Shown here: piece by piece, positions 22,206 to 33,971 of the stretch | How positions within the stretch are numbered: the stretch's first letter is position 1 | Layout of the letters: each line of letters begins with the position of its first letter | Origin: Gentiana macrophylla | Taxonomy: Eukaryota > Streptophyta > Magnoliopsida > Gentianales > Gentianaceae | NCBI GenBank assembly: GCA_026214975.1 | Contig: CM047808.1 | Span: 65,498,583 to 65,562,582, forward strand | Reading direction: 5' to 3' | Length of the DNA stretch: 64,000 bases | Notes under the pieces: generated by a model | Told to the model about the DNA's origin: nothing | The model's input: only the letters and a program-made list of their open reading frames with translations | Database searches by the model: none | Position numbers and translations under genes: made by a program

Positions 22206-22787
22206 AAAGAAGTTGAGACAAAGACGAAAGTCGAGTCTTTGTCTGAGAAACCAAGTTAAAAACTTGGTAGGGCATTTCACTTGTGGAGGTTGTGGTCAAA
22301 CCTCGGTCCTTCACTCTGATTCTGATGATGAGGTTGCCGCATTTAAGCCAAAGTGGCCCGACCCGGGTTGACTTTGAAGAGTATGTCAAGCTAATGACAT
22401 AAAAAGAGAGCTTCTGGTGAGGCAACCTAGCTTTGTTTCTTTTCTCTTTAAGTAAGCTATTTCTGCTTTGATTGTAGGAGTAGTACCTTGGTTGTTTGAG
22501 TGAGATGTTGTGTTCCTACGAGTTGTTGAATGTTTCGTTTATGTTTATTCATATACCCTTGTGTACCCGAGATTATATGTATGTCGAGTGTCTGCGAGAT
22601 ACCTTAGAGCGTGTTCGAGCTATTCTATCCAATGTTGTCAATTCGAGTTGCGCAAAGTGGTACATTCATGCTACGGCCTGACCTCTCGCTAACTTTCATC
22701 CGACAACCACTTTATTGAAACCAAATAAGTTTTTTTTTTTTTTTTTTTTTTCTTTTATTTTGCACATTCTGAGGACATAATGTGATT

Positions 22788-22802
22788 TAAGTGTGGGGGG
22801 GT
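22788..22802 (+). other. Second polypurine-like tract of element B
   Basis: TAAGTGTGGGGGGGT follows ACATAATGTGATT and matches element A's 12490-12475 nearly base for base. Counting only B's own sequence (without the CACTA), it lies about 980 bp upstream of the 3' LTR; in A the spacing is about 1.0 kb. A T-run at about 22731-22751 precedes it. It could be a second plus-strand primer or a relic of an older LTR boundary. Confidence 0.5.
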
Positions 22803-23616
22803 GTCTGGGTATGTTTTTATGCTATATCTTTGAAATATGAGTGAATTTTTAAATTTCATTAAATTTAAATTTTTGTGAGTCTCGAGCATATGATTGAAAC
22901 TGCAATGCTTGCTAGTTGTAGTTTTCTAACGATGATAGTATGTGACTTAGTGAGATAATTATAGCGTGTCTTTACTTTTATGGAGATAGTATTCGCTTTT
23001 CACGCTCACGATAGCCATTGATTTTGAAACAAGATTTTTGAACTATATCCTTTCATTATTTTGATGATTTATCTTAGGAAGGCCAAGATATAGTGACACC
23101 TTAGTTAGACCATGTGTTTGTGAATATCATAAAGTTTGAATGTGATAAGTGAGATGTAACTTATGTCTTGAAAAATGAATAAGTAGTGAATCATAATAAA
23201 TACGCTTTGTCGGAAGTCGGTTTATGATTTGGGTGAGGTAGGGTGTACCACGTATGTCCTATTCCACTATGATGACCAAAAGCTCACGATAGTCGGTTTA
23301 TAGCTACTGATGATTTGAGTAGGTAGGGATTATCACGAAATGTCCTACTCTACTATGACGGGTAAGAGCTTATTCGATATCGTTGAATTTGAAAATTTTG
23401 AAAAATGATGAATAAGAATAAAAATAGAGTGAAGTCTTTGTTATCATGGATCTTATACCCAGTGAGAACCGCATGATATCTTTGTAGGATTATCCTACGA
23501 GTGCGTGGGAAGGCTTAGTGTGAAGCTATTATCGTCTGCATTTAGGATAGTCATTGAAATTTTTGAGAGGATATTCCTTTGAAAGGCTTGTTAAATTTGA
23601 GAAGGGCTTGTCACAC
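22803..23616 (+). other. 3' non-coding region of element B, before the CACTA
   Basis: No coding region. It holds an imperfect tandem pair (about 23225-23300 and 23315-23372) with 'CC(T/A)AC..TACTATGA(T/C)G' and 'TAGG(G/A)..', homologous to 11850-12020 in element A. B's own sequence continues after the CACTA at 28920-29060. Confidence 0.6.
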
Positions 23617-24563
23617 CACTACAACATTTTTGGCTTTTTACGGCACAAAATAAATGTCGGGACCATAGAACTAAGCGCCGTAAAAATCAATCACGACGCA
23701 TAAAACGGCGGTTATTTAAGTGTCGTCAATACTGCCGTCGGCAATGTTTGCGACAGTTTTTTGTTCCGTCGGCAAGCTTTGTGGCGGTAATATGGCACTT
23801 AATGTAAGTGTCATATGTTTCATTTGTAGCACTTTTTTGACGCTTTGAAAAAGTGTCGGTTATCTTTTTGGCAGTTTTTCCGGCACTTGACTATTGTGAC
23901 AAGAGTAGCCTTATGGCAATATAACTACATTTATATATACTGATTGTTGCACATCAATTGTGGCAAAATTTCCAAAACTTTTTCATTTAGAATGTCACAT
24001 TTTTGTGACAGTTTACCAATGCATGATTCATTTACCATATAAATGTTAGTTTTCTGCTCGCTTCACTGATAGTTGTTTTGAAAGATATTACACAATTTAC
24101 TAGAAATAGACAATTTTATTATAAATGGACAAGTATATTGAAATTCAGCAATTTGCAGATAAAAATACATAAAATTTGCAATACAATTCGAACTAAACCT
24201 TCTAAAGACCAAAAGTATAGTTTGCACCAAAATCTATCCTCGGGAAACCGGGAGTAGGAGTTAAAGCCGACACCCATCCCAAACATCAGTATTGCAATAA
24301 GGACTATCATAGCTGCAATGAAGAACCAAACTGAAGATGACAAATAGTTCAAATTCCTTCCTGGGCTCTCAAGACCGTGATGGAGGTGGGATTGACCTCA
24401 ACTTTCAGGTTCTGACTCCGAGTATGAATACTGCATCAACTTCATGTTTTGTTCTATGGCAGCCAGAGAAAATGGAAGCATCCTTTTTACTCCGGAGATT
24501 CCTTATGCCAGAATCAAGTGCTCCGGATATTCCTTATGCCAGAATCAAGTGCAGGTGGCGGTT

Positions 24564-26031
24564 TTAGTAATGACGCATTAGATTAGGAAGGAAAGAAGCC
24601 ATAACCCTTACAAGTTTTTGGGGTTCCAACACATTCCTTATTCTCATTAACTCTTCAATTTTCCTAATCTGCTCGCCAGTGTACCTAAAATACACATGCA
24701 GAAAAAATAATCTACTCCAACAATTAAAAATTATCAAAATAAAATATATTAAACTCACAAAGGAGCCTTCAAGAAACAAAACAGAAACTCAAAAAAAATC
24801 TAAACTTCAAGAACCAGGAAGGTGACTTCATCATTGCTTGTATAATTGTAACGAGAATCGTAAAGATGGCAGAGCTCATAGAGAGCCTCCACAATGTTGA
24901 TTGAACTGTAATGCACGGAATATTTTGGGATTTGTAAAATTAAAAAAAAATGCAAAACATAGAATAAAATAGAAGTTGAAAATGATTATTCTACAATGAA
25001 GTCTTGCTCCATGGCATGATAGTGAAACAACATTGAACGTCATAAATGCTTTAACATAGACCGACCCAAATGAAAAATGTTAGGAATAAGGGCAAAAAGA
25101 GCCATGCATTACCTCCTAACCTTGCTGTTCAAGAGATTTATGTTTCAAATTAGCCTCCCAATGATCACACACTAATTTCTGATCACATTTCTCTTATTGT
25201 TTTATCAAGATATAAGCAATACAACTCGAACTGTGATATGCTGGAACTAATCCCTTAGAAAAATATCATGATATTCTACATATGTATTCGATCATGGTTG
25301 TTTCCACAATCAATACTGTCCTTGTAGAATGAAGATTATTCAAGTCAGGTGGACTGTAAGAAGCAGAAGGGTATGTTCTAGTCAAACTGCATTTGTAGAA
25401 TAAGAACATCTAACACATTGAATAAATTGTAATAAAGTATGAAATGAACTAAAAATTTGAAGTAACTAACACAATTACAACCTTCAGGAGCAAAACGAAA
25501 TTCTTAAGTAAAATAAAATTTAATAAGAAAAATTAATGAGTCATAATTCTGTTCATTCAAATAAATAACCCACTGTTAAGAATTGAGCAGCATATTCCGA
25601 AGCAAAGCAATGAAAAATGATATACCTTTACTTCAATCACTTGAGACCCATAAAGGCCGAACAACTTTGGATAAAAATGCCAATCTACTTTTCTGCTTCC
25701 TATATGCTGCATATGCTTGTGAACAGATAAGTGAGAATCAATGTTGCATAAATGGGAGGAAAAGAATTAACCTTATTAACCTTCAGGAATATGGTAGCCA
25801 TGTCCACAGTTGACCAAGCCGATTTTAGCCGCCTTCCCGACTGCCCTCATCGTCTCCCTACCTTAAAAAAAAGCATACCACTACTCAGTAGCACCACGAG
25901 CTAGAGGTAAAAAGCCCTAAATCCGATCAGTCATTGATGTGAACTAAAAAAAATCAAAAATAAAAAGAATTCAAAGCTACCTTTAGCGATTGTAATAAGA
26001 ACTTGGAAACCTCTCGGCCCACCGATTTCCT
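24564..26031 (-). pseudogene. Exon-like gene fragments captured by the CACTA element
   Basis: Reading the minus strand, several short open stretches are bounded by AG and GT. 26031-25981 is EEIGGPRGFQVLITIAK, between TTGTAG and GTAGC. 25861-25781 is RETMRAVGKAAKIGLVNCGH and on, ending in GAAG/GTTAAT. A stretch near 24890-24795 reads SINIVEALYELCHLYDSRYN and on to a stop. Near 24682 the TTTTAG acceptor begins YTGEQIRKIEELMRIRN, ending at GTAAGG. The order and shared strand suggest pieces of one host gene with introns. I do not recognise the product. It could also be chance, but the splice signals are good. Confidence 0.45.
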
Positions 26032-26439
26032 CTACAATAGATTAGAATCATGAAAATGGCGGCAACAATGAATTGCCTTGAATACGCATTTGAGTCTACG
26101 ATTGAATTTAGATTGAGGGGAAATTTTCGGTAGGGATAGCAGTGATTTGAAATTCGAATTAGGATCTGTAGTGATAATACGAGTGATTTTATCTGAATCT
26201 CTCGTATAACAGCAGTTTCGGTTTTACCGAATAATCAGGATGAACGTGGGAGTGGGTAACGGAGAACAGCGGTTCATTAGGATAGAGTTAATGATTTCGA
26301 AATGTGAGGGTAATACAGTAGCGTTATGTTAAGGTTATATTTAAGTAATTAATATAATTTCTTTCGGAGTAAAAAAAAGTAATATAAATTTAATATATAG
26401 TATCATTTAAGAGATTTAAACATCAAATATATTGTATTA

Positions 26440-26702
26440 CCTCCGTCCCCAAATATAAGTCAATTTAGTTTTTTGATTTTGTCCCATAATGTAAATCTAT
26501 TTAAAAAATCAATGAAGCGTTTATTATATTTTTCTTTTTTTACCCCCTTATTTATTACATATTCATGCATTAATAATAGTCAAATGTTAATTTTAGACAT
26601 TTTTTTTTCCGTCAAAATTAATGACACATAATCAATTTAACAAACTTTCCTAATCTGTGTGAAAAAAAATCCAAACGGATTTATATTTTGAGACGGGGGT
26701 AG
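26440..26702. mobile_element. Stowaway-like MITE
   Basis: 263 bp with ends CCTCCGTCCCCAAATATAAGT and an inverted right end (TTATATTTTGAGACGGGGGTAG), flanked by TA at 26438-26439 and 26703-26704. These are the classic Stowaway (Tc1/mariner) terminus and TA duplication. It lies inside the CACTA element. Confidence 0.85.
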
Positions 26703-26799
26703 TAATTAAGGGGTGTTAGGGGGTAAACATAGTAAATGATTTATCATTACATTATAATAGTATTCACGTGATATTAACAATACAAAGGTTCATGGGACG

Positions 26800-28150
26800 G
26801 ACCATCAATTTCGAGTTCAATTAATCCAATTATATTGATTATAGTTTATCACGCTTGATCGATCGTCACTATGACGCTCAACTAACCTAATTACAGAGTT
26901 TGTGGTTGCTCGAGTTTAATCGACTGTCAATCCGAGGTTTAATGAACCCGGTTAAAGTGTCGTGGGTTGATCGGAATTTATCAAAGTTCAAACTGAACTA
27001 CAACAAACCAGTCACAATGATTAAGGTTGATCAGGCTTTATCGACAGTCAATTAAGGTTCTGATAACCCAATTACAACCTTTATGGTTGACCAAACATGA
27101 TTGACCATCAATTTGATATTCACGTTAATCCAATTATAGCGTTTGGGGTTGATTAGGCTTGATCAACCATCAATTCAAGGTTCAGTTAACAAAATTAAGT
27201 GTTCAGGTTGATCATAATATATCGACATGCAATCTGAGGTTCAGTCAACCAAACCACAATTTAAGGTCTTCTTAACACAATTTAAGGTCTTCAATTTAAG
27301 GTTCAGTTAACCTAATTACATTGTTGAGGTTGGCTGGGATTGACCGACCGTCAATTTGGTGTTCAATTAACCCATTACAATGTTTAGGGTTGATCGAGAA
27401 AGGTTCAAATAACCCAATTAGCGTGTATATGGTTGATCAAGCTTAATTGATCATCAATTTAATGTTCATTTGTCCCAATTATAATGTTTGTGGTTGATCA
27501 AGCTTGATCGACCGTCAATTTGATGTTCAGTAAACCCGATTAAAGTGTCTTTGGTTGATAAGCCTTAATCGAAGTTCAAATTGATGTTCGACTAACCGAA
27601 ATACAATGATTAAGGTTGATTAGGCATGTTCAATAGTCAAACTGAGGTTTGGTTGACCCAATTACAGTCTTTATGGTTGACTAGGCTTGATCAATAGTTA
27701 ATTTTAAGTTCAATTAACCCGACTAAAGTGTTTCTTGTTGATCAGGTTTAATCGAAGTTCAAATTGAAGTTCAGTTAACCCAATTACAGTGATTATGTTG
27801 ATAAGGATTGATCGATTATCAATAAGTGGTTCAATTAACCCTACTGCACTATTTATGGTTGAACCATGCTTGATCTACAATCAATTTCATGTTCACATTA
27901 ACTCAATTAGTGTGTTTGGGGTAGATCACACTTTGATCGACCATCAACTCAAGGGTTCAATTAACCCGATTATAGTTTTCAGGTTGATCATGTCTCTGAT
28001 CAACCACAATATGATGTTAAGTTAACTGGATTGCAGTGTTTAGGGTAAATCAGGCTTGATCGGTTGTCAATTTGAGGTTGCTTAAACCAAATACAATGTT
28101 TGTGGTTGATCGGACTTAATCAAAGTGCAATTTGAAGTTTAAGTAACCTA
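26800..28150 (+). repeat. 61 bp minisatellite inside the CACTA element
   Basis: About 22 diverged units of about 61 bp. Each runs roughly AACCCAATTACAGTGTTT, then GGTTGATCAGGCTTGATCG, then (A)CCGTCAATTTGAGGTTCA. For example, the units from 27717 and 27778 are 61 bp apart. Units differ from each other by many substitutions and small indels, so the array is old. The ORF at 27789-28025 is only a chance frame through it. Confidence 0.85.
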
Positions 28151-28197
28151 ATTGGTTTATAATTTTTTTATTTGTAGTTTTTTTTACCTAATATATA

Positions 28198-28200
<3 letters not shown>

Positions 28201-28258
<58 letters not shown>
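28201..28258. repeat. (TG)n(TA)n microsatellite
   Basis: A short TG run followed by about 24 TA repeats. A second AT run lies at 28557-28592. A phrase with 'GTGACTATCTGT(A/G)CTTTAAAT' occurs on each side of the second run (about 28527 and 28606), showing a local duplication. Confidence 0.9.
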
Positions 28259-28263
<5 letters not shown>

Positions 28264-28554
28264 GCGTGTTAATAAATATATTTATTTATTCTGTTTGTAA
28301 TTTTTTTTGAGGGGCACTATTTGTAATTAAAGATAACCAAATCTACTATATAACATGTATAACCCCTTCCAATTCATGTTGATTCTTATCGCAGTGGTCT
28401 GAAACATAAATTATGACCCTAAGATACAGTGATCGAGTCCAAGCTAAAGAATTTTTCCAACTTGATTCAATTCACTTTTTACCTCCTTGAAAGAAATATA
28501 TACATATATATATTTCACTCCTTACAAGTGACTATCTGTACTTTAAATAAATAA

Positions 28555-28594
<40 letters not shown>

Positions 28595-29060
28595 CACTTC
28601 TTACAGGTGACTATCTGTGCTTTAAATATATATATCTTATAAATGCCGTGAAATTGACACAAACTTTTTCAACATAATCATGAAACGTCATAAAATTGAC
28701 GTGTATTATGCGACATAACATTTAACCACCACAAAAAACGCCATGCATTTGTGACATAAACAATGAGTGTCGGATAACTGTCGGCAATTAGCGTCATAAA
28801 ATAGTATGTTACAAAAATGTCGTACATTTGTGGCGATAAGTAACTTATGTCGGTAAATTCATGACAATTATCAAAATGCCGCGAAGAATGTGTCGTAAAA
28901 AGCCTATTGTGTTGTAGTGCACATACACTGAATCTATCTCTGTGATGGTATTGTTGGCTATAGTTGTTGTATCTTTTGTTACGTGAGTTAGAGATCTATG
29001 TGGAGTGCATGAGAGTTGAGCTATAGTTTTGATTGTTTTGTCCGGGACGAACAAAAGTTC

Positions 29061-29074
29061 AAGTGTGGGGGAGT
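29061..29074 (+). other. Polypurine tract of element B
   Basis: AAGTGTGGGGGAGT immediately before the 3' LTR start TGTTCTCGG, identical to that of element A. Confidence 0.85.
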
Positions 29075-30625
29075 TGTTCTCGGTGAAATTTATGGTTTTT
29101 ATCGCATTATTAGAGAACAATATCTTTCGTATTTTAGTAATTTTTAGAGAAAATTATATGTTTAAGGCGTGAATTTGAATAATGGGTTTAGAAGTGTCAA
29201 AAGTGTAATTTGGGCGCTTTTATGTGTTAAATTTAGTGAATTATTATTATTTGGGGATGACTACATGTTTTCCATGTTTTATCTATTATGTAGATGCTTA
29301 ATTTCGAGTGCATAAAGAGGATAAATGAGGCTCAATTCGAATTATAAGAGATAAATATGGAATTGGCTTGAAGAAGAATGGATAACTATGAAGAATCCGA
29401 TCCTCAGATTATTGGGCGAGGCCCAGAGTGAATCAAGGCGTCCATGAAGCGTCCAGAGTCATATTTTACATACAGAGTCTCCAGACGCAAGTTGAACGAG
29501 CGTCCCAATCTCCGTCCAAAGAAATGAACGAAGGCCCACTAAAGAAGACGGGCGTCCGCCGCCGACTTTCAACAAACCGCCTCTTATTCCTATAAATACA
29601 AAGCAGACCCCCCCAACCCTAAGAAAATACTTTTTTTTTTTTACAGAGCCGCACTACACATAAAAAAGTGCATACCTCTAGAGAGTTCAAATGCATCTTC
29701 CTTCATGAAGATGAGTCCTCCATCCAATGATCACCAACATGATTGTTGGCTAAACGCATAGCGATGGAACAACCGGATGATATCACATCAACGTCATCGC
29801 AACCATGATTTGTTAGTTTATCTTTAGTTATGATTTTGAATACGCTGCTTTATTTATCGTTTGAATCTGATTTAATCGCTATGCGAGTTTTATTAGATAG
29901 GAATGTCAATGGAACTCTATGTGTTTGAATTTTTATGGAAATATAGTTCAACAATACTTTATCTTTCAATCGATACAATTGATGATGTTTTGAGGAATCA
30001 TATATCGTTAGTTGGGTATTACAATTTGGGAACGAATTGTTGATCTTGTGATGAATGTTATTTGTTTTTCTTGGAAAAGTAAACAAACCCTAGAAATTGA
30101 TCTAAAGGAATTTAGTCGGTTTCGCGATTGATCATACCAATAAAACTGTATTCGGATCATAAATTGGTTGTATGATTATTATGTGATTGAATCTTGGCTG
30201 TTCCACTGTCTTCTCTTTATTATCTGTTAATCAAAATCGTTCTTAATTGTCCTAGTTTAAGTTTAGTTTTTAGAACCCTAGTACCTGCAACTTTTCTGCC
30301 TATTTTCTGTTTCTGATCGTATCCAGACGCTCGTTCACTATAGTGAACGTTCGTCCAACCTTCCTGTCTTTCTGTTTTTTTTTTCTGCTTATTTTTAGTT
30401 GCTGTTTTATTTTCTTTCCTTTAGTTTTTAGTTTATTTCTTAGGTTTAGTTTATAGTTAGATTAATCTTAGTTTTAAGTAATTAGTGACATAACCAACTT
30501 AGGAGTTATACCTCAATCTGATAACTATACGATTCCCTTAGGACGACTCGGCAACACCTTATACTACGTACCTTATACTTGGGGTGTTCCGATAAAATAA
30601 ATTTAAAACACGTTTTTAACGAACA
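29075..30625 (+). repeat. 3' LTR of element B
   Basis: 1551 bp partner of 14110-15657. Long stretches are identical (for example most of 29920-30290). Differences concentrate in GC-rich patches around 29405-29680 and 30310-30335, as small indels as well as substitutions. Confidence 0.95.
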
Positions 30626-31140
30626 GCCTCAAAGGCTTCTCCATCCTACTACTGAGTCTCCCTACTCTTTGGCATCTATCACAGCCTTTGCAAAAGGCTT
30701 CAGCATCTTTAAACAGAGTAGGCCAGTAAAAACCAGCTTGAAGGATTTTGTGTGATCTGCCTTAGGTGCTCCGTAGTGCCCACCAAATGGGACCACTATG
30801 ACATTGCTCCAAGATATCCAATTGCTCATGCTCCGGAACGCACCTTCTAAGCAACCCGTCCTTGCAGACTTTAAACAGATACGAATCCTCCCATACGAGA
30901 TACTTTAAATCGCTGAAAAATTTCTTCTTTTCCTGATACGTCATGTCTTCTAAATGCCCACTCGCTAAGTAGTTAACGTAATCAGCATACCACGGCCTCA
31001 AAGTCTCTAGCTTCATTAATTGCTCAGTCGGAAAGTCAATGCCTATCTCCTTAGGGACTTCGCCACCCTCGTTCACTAGGCGAGATAAGTGGTCAGCCAC
31101 AACATTATCACTACCTTTCTTGTCCTTAATTTCAAGGTCA
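30626..31140 (-). pseudogene. Element A integrase, N-terminal part
   Basis: Reads from the ADHLSRL hinge (about 31100) through FPTEQLMKLE and [20 protein letters not shown] to the zinc-binding region. It is frameshifted near 30762, with the final CQRV cysteine pair near 30675 followed by MEKPLR. It is cut at 30626 by element B and resumes at 14109. Without the insertion it would be contiguous with the core at 13749-14109. Confidence 0.85.
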
Positions 31141-31145
31141 AATTC

Positions 31146-31757
31146 CTATAGTATCAGAATCCATCTGAGTAACCTTGGTTTAGCGTCTGCTTTGCCCATA
31201 AGGTAGCGTAGTGCTGCGTGATCCGTCCACACCACCACTTTGGACCCTAAAAGATAACTTCTGAATTTGTCAATAGCAAAAACGACTGCCAAGAATTCCT
31301 TCTCGGTAGTGATGTAATTGCATTGAGTTGGGTTCAAAGTGCGGCTAGCATAGTAAATCGGCCTGAACTTTTTGTCAATTCTCTGCCCTAGAACTGCGCC
31401 TACGGCGTAGTTAGAGGCATCGCACAATAGTTCAAAAGGTTGAGTCCAATCGGGCGCGATTAAAATGGGGGCACTGGTTAGCTTATCCTTTAAGCTATTA
31501 AAAGCTTTCTTACACCCATCATCAAATAAGAACTCCACTTCCTCTTTCAGTAGGTTGGATAACGGCTTTGCTATCGTTGAAAAATCTTTAATGAATCGCC
31601 GATAGAAGCCTACATGCCCCAGAAATCCTTGTACCTCCTTCACTGTCTTCGGGTATGACATTCTCTCAATGGCTTCTACTTTAGCCTTATCCACCTGAAT
31701 ACCATCACTGGACAGCTTGTGTCTAACACAATCCCTTCTTCGACTAGAAAATGGCAC
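31146..31757 (-). pseudogene. Element A RT thumb and RNase H
   Basis: 203-codon open stretch. The RT connection has [20 protein letters not shown] and [17 protein letters not shown], followed by RNase H with [36 protein letters not shown] and [13 protein letters not shown]. The catalytic D, E and D are present. This is the best-preserved piece of A's pol. Confidence 0.9.
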
Positions 31758-32650
31758 TTCTCCCAGTTAAGCACCAGATTTTTCTCAACACAACGTTGGA
31801 GTACCATATCTAGATTCTTTAAGATTTCATCAAAGTCATGCCGCCAGTGATCGAGAAGTCATCCATGAAGACCTCCATGCATTGCTCCACAAGTCCATCA
31901 AAAATGGCTAACATGCATCGTTGAAAAGTCGCGGGTGCATTGCATAAGCCGAATGACATTCTGCGAAAAGCAAAAGTGCCAGATGGACAAGTAAATGTGG
32001 TCTTTTCCTGGTCATTGGGGTCGATGGCTATCCGAAGTAACCAGAGTATCCATCGAGGAAACAATAATACTTGTTACCACTCGCCTTTCGATAAGTCGGT
32101 CAATGAAGGGTAGGGAAAGTGGTCCTGGCAAGAACCTCGTTAAGTCTACGATAGTCAATGCACTCTATAGCTTGTCACGAGTCGTAAGGCTACTTCTTCC
32201 CCTCTTTCGTTCTTCTCAACGGTAATACCCCCCTTCTTTGGCACAACTTGAGTGGGGCTAACCCACTCGCTATCAGCTATGGCATAAATAATTCCCATAT
32301 CAAGCCATTTGATGATTTCCTTTTTGACAACCTCCTGCATGTGCGGATTTAGCCTCCTTTGAGGTTGTCTAACCTTCTTCGCTCCTTCCTCCGTTAGAAT
32401 CTTATGCATGCACACGTCTGGGCTGATTCCTCTGATATCTCCCACCTGCCATCCGAACGCGAGGATATGTTTCTCAAGCACTTTGATCAATTCTGCCTCT
32501 TGCTCCGGCTCGAGTTTAGACGAGATGATCAAGGGCAACTTATCACCGTCTTTAAGGAAGATGTATTTTAGATGCTGTGGAAGCGGTTTAAGCTCCAAGT
32601 CCGTAGGGGGTTGCTCGATACTAGATTTTAAGGGACCACCTTTCTCCTTG
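31758..32650 (-). pseudogene. Element A reverse transcriptase, fingers and palm
   Basis: 32598-32155 carries QPQRRLNPHMQEVVKKEIIK and WVSPTQVVPKKGG and breaks after LVTSYRVH. 32064-31819 carries FAFRRMSFGLCNAPATFQRC and VEQCMEVFMDDFSI with the FMDD catalytic pair. The frames are different, so at least two indels separate them. Confidence 0.88.
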
Positions 32651-33960
32651 TGAGCTTGGACCGGTTGACTGAAAACACCTCATCTTCATGAGGTGTAACC
32701 CCAGAAAGGTATTGAATGACATCATCTAGAGGAATCCTCCCGCCGCCTTCCGCTTGTTCTTTCTTATGCTTAACCATCTTCTTAAGTTCTTCTTCTTCAA
32801 GCTCTTCTCAAGCCGCTCCCAATCATCCAACTCCCAATGAGTAGTTTCTTTCCGTAAATCTATTTCGTCCCAACTACCCATTAAAACTTCCTCCTCTCGC
32901 GAGGTTAAAGTCCGGCCGGTTGAGCTCTTTCAAATCATCGCCATCCCTGGAATGTCCTGCATTTTCCGCTCACTCTTAGGCTCAGTGTGCACAAGTTGTT
33001 GAGTTATAACATCCAGGCCCCTATCTCCGTGAGTTCTTCATTAGGTCAGTCCATCTCCATAGATTGCTTCAATGAATGACACCTCCTGGGTTGGGGCTTC
33101 CGCATAACTTTTTCCTTGCCCGAGAGTAATGTATGTCCTCTATCCTCGAGTGATTTGGCCACTTGGAAGTCAATGGTGGAGGCGTAAGTGTTTAAGAAAG
33201 GCCGCCCGTAATCGTGGGCATCTCCTTGTCGATCGGTATTCCAAGATGACCCGGTCGATTGGAAAAACTAGATGTTTAACATGGATAAGGACGTTGTTAA
33301 CACAACCAAACGCTAAACGGCTAGTTCGGTCCACTAATCAAGAGAGACGGGGCGCCTTTTAGCCTTTTGTCCAGCCCGAGACTCTTGCAGACGTTCAATG
33401 GCATCACATTAACAGAGGCCCCTCAATCACATAAGACATTGTGGAACGTGTGGCCTTCAATCGCATAAGAGATTGAAGGTCGTCCGAGTCACTCTCGCTT
33501 GATTGCAACGCTCGTGAAACCGTTGAACACTCTTCTCTTAGCACTTCCTCTCCGCCATTTCCTTTAGCTTCTTTTTACTTCCACAGGCATCCTTAAGATA
33601 CTTACAAAGACTTAGGCATCTCGCTTAACACCTCGGCAAAGTGGCATAGTCACCATAGTATCTCTAAGCATCTTCCTCACTCCGTCATACTTTGCTTTGT
33701 CGAGTTTAGGATATTCTCTCTTTTCTTTGCCGGATAAGGAAGGGTCTTGAATGATTAATCATAGGTTGACTTTTAATGGCTTCATCCTCCTTATCCTTCC
33801 ATCCGACGAACTTCTCGCTTTTCTTTTTAGTCGTGGGTTCGATACTGACTTCTCTTCTCAACATCCTCATCACTATCCCCGAAGAATCATCACCACTCGG
33901 CTCTTCCTCACCACTGCTTTCTTTGGCATTTAACTGATTGCCCCTCCTCGAACTTATGGC
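32651..33960 (-). pseudogene. Element A protease and linkers, heavily broken
   Basis: Homologous to B 17700-18900 at the nucleotide level but shifted repeatedly. The protease active site is visible at about 33448-33410 (T-F-H-N-V-L-C-D, then TGA, then G-A-S-V-N). The serine codon of D-S-G is TGA at 33425-33423, so A's protease is dead at its active site. Confidence 0.75.
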
Positions 33961-33971
33961 GCCGGGAGGGG

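Larger units (their letters stand above)
23617..28919. mobile_element. CACTA (En/Spm) element C, non-autonomous, nested in B
   Basis: 5303 bp. The ends CACTACAACA..GGCTTTTTACG and their inverted partner finish in GTAGTG, flanked by the 3 bp duplication CAC at 23614-23616 and 28920-28922. Sub-terminal regions (23640-23960 and 28640-28900) repeat short phrases such as TGTCGG, GGCAC, GTCATAAAA and GACATAA in both orientations, the usual binding sites for CACTA transposases. No transposase frame is visible. The interior carries exon-like fragments, a Stowaway MITE, a minisatellite and two AT microsatellites. Confidence 0.9.
14110..30625 (+). mobile_element. Athila-like Ty3/gypsy retrotransposon B, nested in A
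   Basis: Plus strand, LTRs 14110-15657 and 29075-30625, TSD GCCTC at 14105-14109 and 30626-30630. Minus the CACTA element it is about 11.2 kb, the same size and plan as A, with clearly related proteins but a different LTR subfamily. It inserted into A's integrase between the zinc-binding domain and the catalytic core. Many frameshifts and stops make it non-autonomous today. Confidence 0.95.

Noticed and set aside
22096..22371. Separate protein overlapping the end of element B pol
   Set aside because: The upstream half is just the shifted frame of the integrase C-terminus; only the last 35 or so codons are conserved. Treated as the +1-frame pol tail instead.
22096..23616. Envelope-like ORF sometimes found in Athila elements
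   Set aside because: No long frame, signal peptide or transmembrane segment can be seen between pol and the 3' LTR in either A or B.
27789..28025. 78-codon frame in the CACTA element
   Set aside because: It is a frame through the 61 bp minisatellite; 61 is not a multiple of three, so no repeat protein is encoded.
26800..28150. CRISPR-like array
   Set aside because: Units are contiguous without unique spacers, highly diverged, and in plant DNA.
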